From the NCBI GenBank assembly GCA_903644035.1, contig CAHJXG010000076.1, positions 1 to 6,864 on the forward strand: 6,864 nucleotides of DNA. The letters run 5' to 3'. Position 1 is the first letter of the stretch. Each line of letters starts with the position of its first letter. Source of the DNA: Rhodospirillales bacterium. GTDB taxonomy: Bacteria; Pseudomonadota; Alphaproteobacteria; Acetobacterales; Acetobacteraceae. Shown here in pieces: positions 5,796 to 6,864 of the stretch. Made by a program: the position numbers and the translations under genes. The notes beneath the pieces are model-generated. The model was not told the DNA's origin. It worked only from the letters and a program-made list of their open reading frames with translations, and did no database searches.

Positions 5796-5869
5796 ACCGA
5801 TAGCCACTTGCCCATCTTCCGGTTTACGCTATCGAAGAGTCCCAAGCCGAGTCGGCGCGGGACCGATAG
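5796..5869. repeat. Three CGATAG elements upstream of the LysR gene
   Basis: ACCGATAG occurs as a direct repeat at 5796-5803 and 5862-5869, and GCTATCG (5828-5834) is the exact reverse complement of CGATAGC (5798-5804). The 210-bp spacer otherwise holds no gene and no convincing promoter; the best sigma70-like pair is TTGCCC at 5808 with TATCGA at 5830, which is weak. These may be regulator half-sites for autoregulation by the LysR protein. Confidence 0.4.
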
Positions 5870-5884
5870 GGAACAGGCAAGGGC

Positions 5885-6769
5885 ATGGATTGGGATAAGC
5901 TGCGCGTATTCCATGCCGTCGCAGAGGCCGGCAGCTTCACCCATGCCGGCGAGACGCTGAACCTCAGCCAGTCCGCGGTTTCACGCCAGATCTCGGCGCT
6001 GGAGGAGGCGCTGCAGGTCCCCCTGTTTCACCGCCACGCCCGCGGCCTGATCCTGACCGAGCAGGGGGAGAGCCTGAACCGCACGGTGCGGGAGGTGTTC
6101 GCCAAGCTCGCGATGACCGAGGCGCTGCTCACCGAGAGCAAGGAGAAACCGGCCGGGCGGCTCAAGGTGACGACGACCGTGGGCTTCGGCTCCACCTGGT
6201 TGGCACCGCGGCTGCAGGGGTTCCTCGACATGTATCCCGACGTGACGATGACGCTGCTGCTCGACGACACCGACCTCGACCTCGCGATGCGGGAGGCCGA
6301 TGTCGCCATCCGGATGCACCCGCCGAAGCAGCCGGACCTGGTGCAGCGGCACCTGATGCAGATCACCTGGGTGGTGGTGGCGCATCCGGACTACCTCAAG
6401 AAGCACGGCACGCCGACCCGGCCGGAGGAGCTGGACGACCACAAGATCGTCCTGTTCGGCGACTACCGACCGCCGGTGCCCGACATCGACTGGCTGGCGG
6501 AGGCCGGGCGGCGCGCCGGGCAGCCGCGCCGGGCGCTGCTGGAGGTCAACAGCCTGCACGCGATGGCGCTGGCCATCCGCTCCGGCATGGGCATCGGCGT
6601 GCTGCCGGACTGGATGACCGACGACCTCGACGGGCTGACCCGGCTGCTGCCGGACCTCAAGGCGCCCAAGGTCGAGGTGTACTTCGTCTATCCCGAGGAG
6701 CTGCGCAACTCAAAGCGCGTGGCGGTGTTCCGGGACTTCCTGCTGGCCCGGCTTCAGGAACTGCACTAG
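5885..6769 (+). CDS. lsrB: LysR family transcriptional regulator, LsrB/VtlR type
   Basis: The 294-residue protein is a full-length LysR regulator. The N-terminal helix-turn-helix spans about residues 1-60, with MDWDKLRVFHAVAEAGSFT, LSQSAVSRQISALEE and VPLFHRHARGLILTEQGE; a linker helix follows (about 64-90), and the effector-binding domain starts at VTTTVGFGSTWLAPR (95-109) and continues through MREADVAIR (135-143) and GMGIGVLPDW (234-243). The N-terminal and VGFGSTWL sequences strongly resemble alphaproteobacterial LsrB (Sinorhizobium) and VtlR (Brucella, Agrobacterium), which govern envelope, redox and small-RNA functions in those hosts and, as I recall, lie beside trxB. Here an extra gene separates the two. 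The ATG at 5885 starts at the conserved position; AGG at 5875-5877 is a modest ribosome binding site. The protein contains no cysteine at all. The 3' end overlaps a convergent gene by 60 bp. Family is certain; orthology is inferred. Confidence 0.9.
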   Translation: MDWDKLRVFHAVAEAGSFTHAGETLNLSQSAVSRQISALEEALQVPLFHRHARGLILTEQGESLNRTVREVFAKLAMTEALLTESKEKPAGRLKVTTTVGFGSTWLAPRLQGFLDMYPDVTMTLLLDDTDLDLAMREADVAIRMHPPKQPDLVQRHLMQITWVVVAHPDYLKKHGTPTRPEELDDHKIVLFGDYRPPVPDIDWLAEAGRRAGQPRRALLEVNSLHAMALAIRSGMGIGVLPDWMTDDLDGLTRLLPDLKAPKVEVYFVYPEELRNSKRVAVFRDFLLARLQELH

Positions 6770-6864
6770 CCGCGCGGCCGCTGCCTCGCCGCTCGCGAAC
6801 GCGCCGCCGACCGTGCCGGCCAGCCCGTCGGTGCGGCACGCCTCGCCGGCGAACAGCAGGCGCT
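6710..6864 (-). CDS. FAD-dependent amine-oxidase-like protein, C-terminal 50 codons (runs off the right edge)
   Basis: Reading the minus strand from 6862 gives an open frame of 51 codons ending in TGA at 6712-6710. It begins RLLFAGEACRTDGLAGTVGG and continues AFASGEAAAARL. This matches the C-terminal FAD-binding signature of flavin amine oxidases and related FAD oxidoreductases (FAGEA, then GT-V-GA, then SG-AA), where the GE and GTV residues contact the flavin and a helix follows. The final residues, KPGQQEVPEHRHAL, are a tail read from DNA that also encodes the end of the LysR protein, so the two convergent genes overlap by 60 bp. The substrate cannot be known from this piece; polyamines, other amines and carotenoid-type substrates are all possible in this superfamily. 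The N-terminal dinucleotide-binding domain would lie outside the window. Confidence 0.78.
   Translation of the reverse strand, partial: RLLFAGEACRTDGLAGTVGGAFASGEAAAARLVQFLKPGQQEVPEHRHAL

Noticed and set aside
5549..5944. Minus-strand frame of 131 codons spanning the spacer before the LysR gene
   Set aside because: It overlaps the starts and ends of two better-supported plus-strand genes and shows no recognisable domain or start context.

Overview
The window is GC-rich and densely packed, with short gaps and many genes on both strands. It looks like the chromosome of an alphaproteobacterium, perhaps from the Rhodospirillales/Acetobacterales side. The main support is the cluster of an Lrp/AsnC regulator, thioredoxin reductase and a LysR regulator of the LsrB/VtlR type, a combination I associate with alphaproteobacteria. 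The exact taxon is inference.

Left part (1-2994), all on the minus strand, read from right to left: a GT-C type membrane glycosyltransferase (2994-1522), a PLP-dependent threonine/serine dehydratase-like enzyme (1541-573) whose start overlaps the glycosyltransferase end by 20 bp, and then, after 69 bp, the N-terminal third or so of flagellar stator protein MotB (503 to beyond the left edge). The three may form one transcription unit.

Middle part: a 115-bp divergent spacer leads to a small GlsB/YeaQ/YmgE-type membrane protein (3110-3367, plus), which meets an Lrp/AsnC regulator (3865-3386, minus) tail to tail over a GC-rich hairpin. The regulator diverges from trxB (4017-4994, plus) across a 151-bp spacer. 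That spacer holds a 13-bp dyad near the regulator start and a perfect 8-bp inverted repeat just before a good trxB -10 box.

Right part: between trxB and the LysR gene sits an 890-bp stretch carrying one small predicted exported protein of unknown function (5204-5674), with a credible sigma70-type promoter. The LsrB/VtlR-type LysR gene (5885-6769) follows, with three CGATAG hexamers in its upstream region. The last feature is the C-terminal 50 codons of a minus-strand FAD-dependent amine-oxidase-like protein (6864-6710), whose coding frame overlaps the LysR 3' end by 60 bp.

Functionally the Lrp-trxB-LysR block is a redox/regulatory neighbourhood: TrxB keeps thioredoxin reduced, and the two regulators may act on trxB or on themselves. 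The other genes are ordinary housekeeping or accessory functions. I see no CRISPR, transposon, phage, toxin-antitoxin, tRNA or rRNA. Nothing here amounts to a clearly new multi-gene system. The best leads are the unknown exported protein between trxB and the LysR gene, the cysteine-free LsrB/VtlR homologue, and the inverted repeats in the regulatory spacers.
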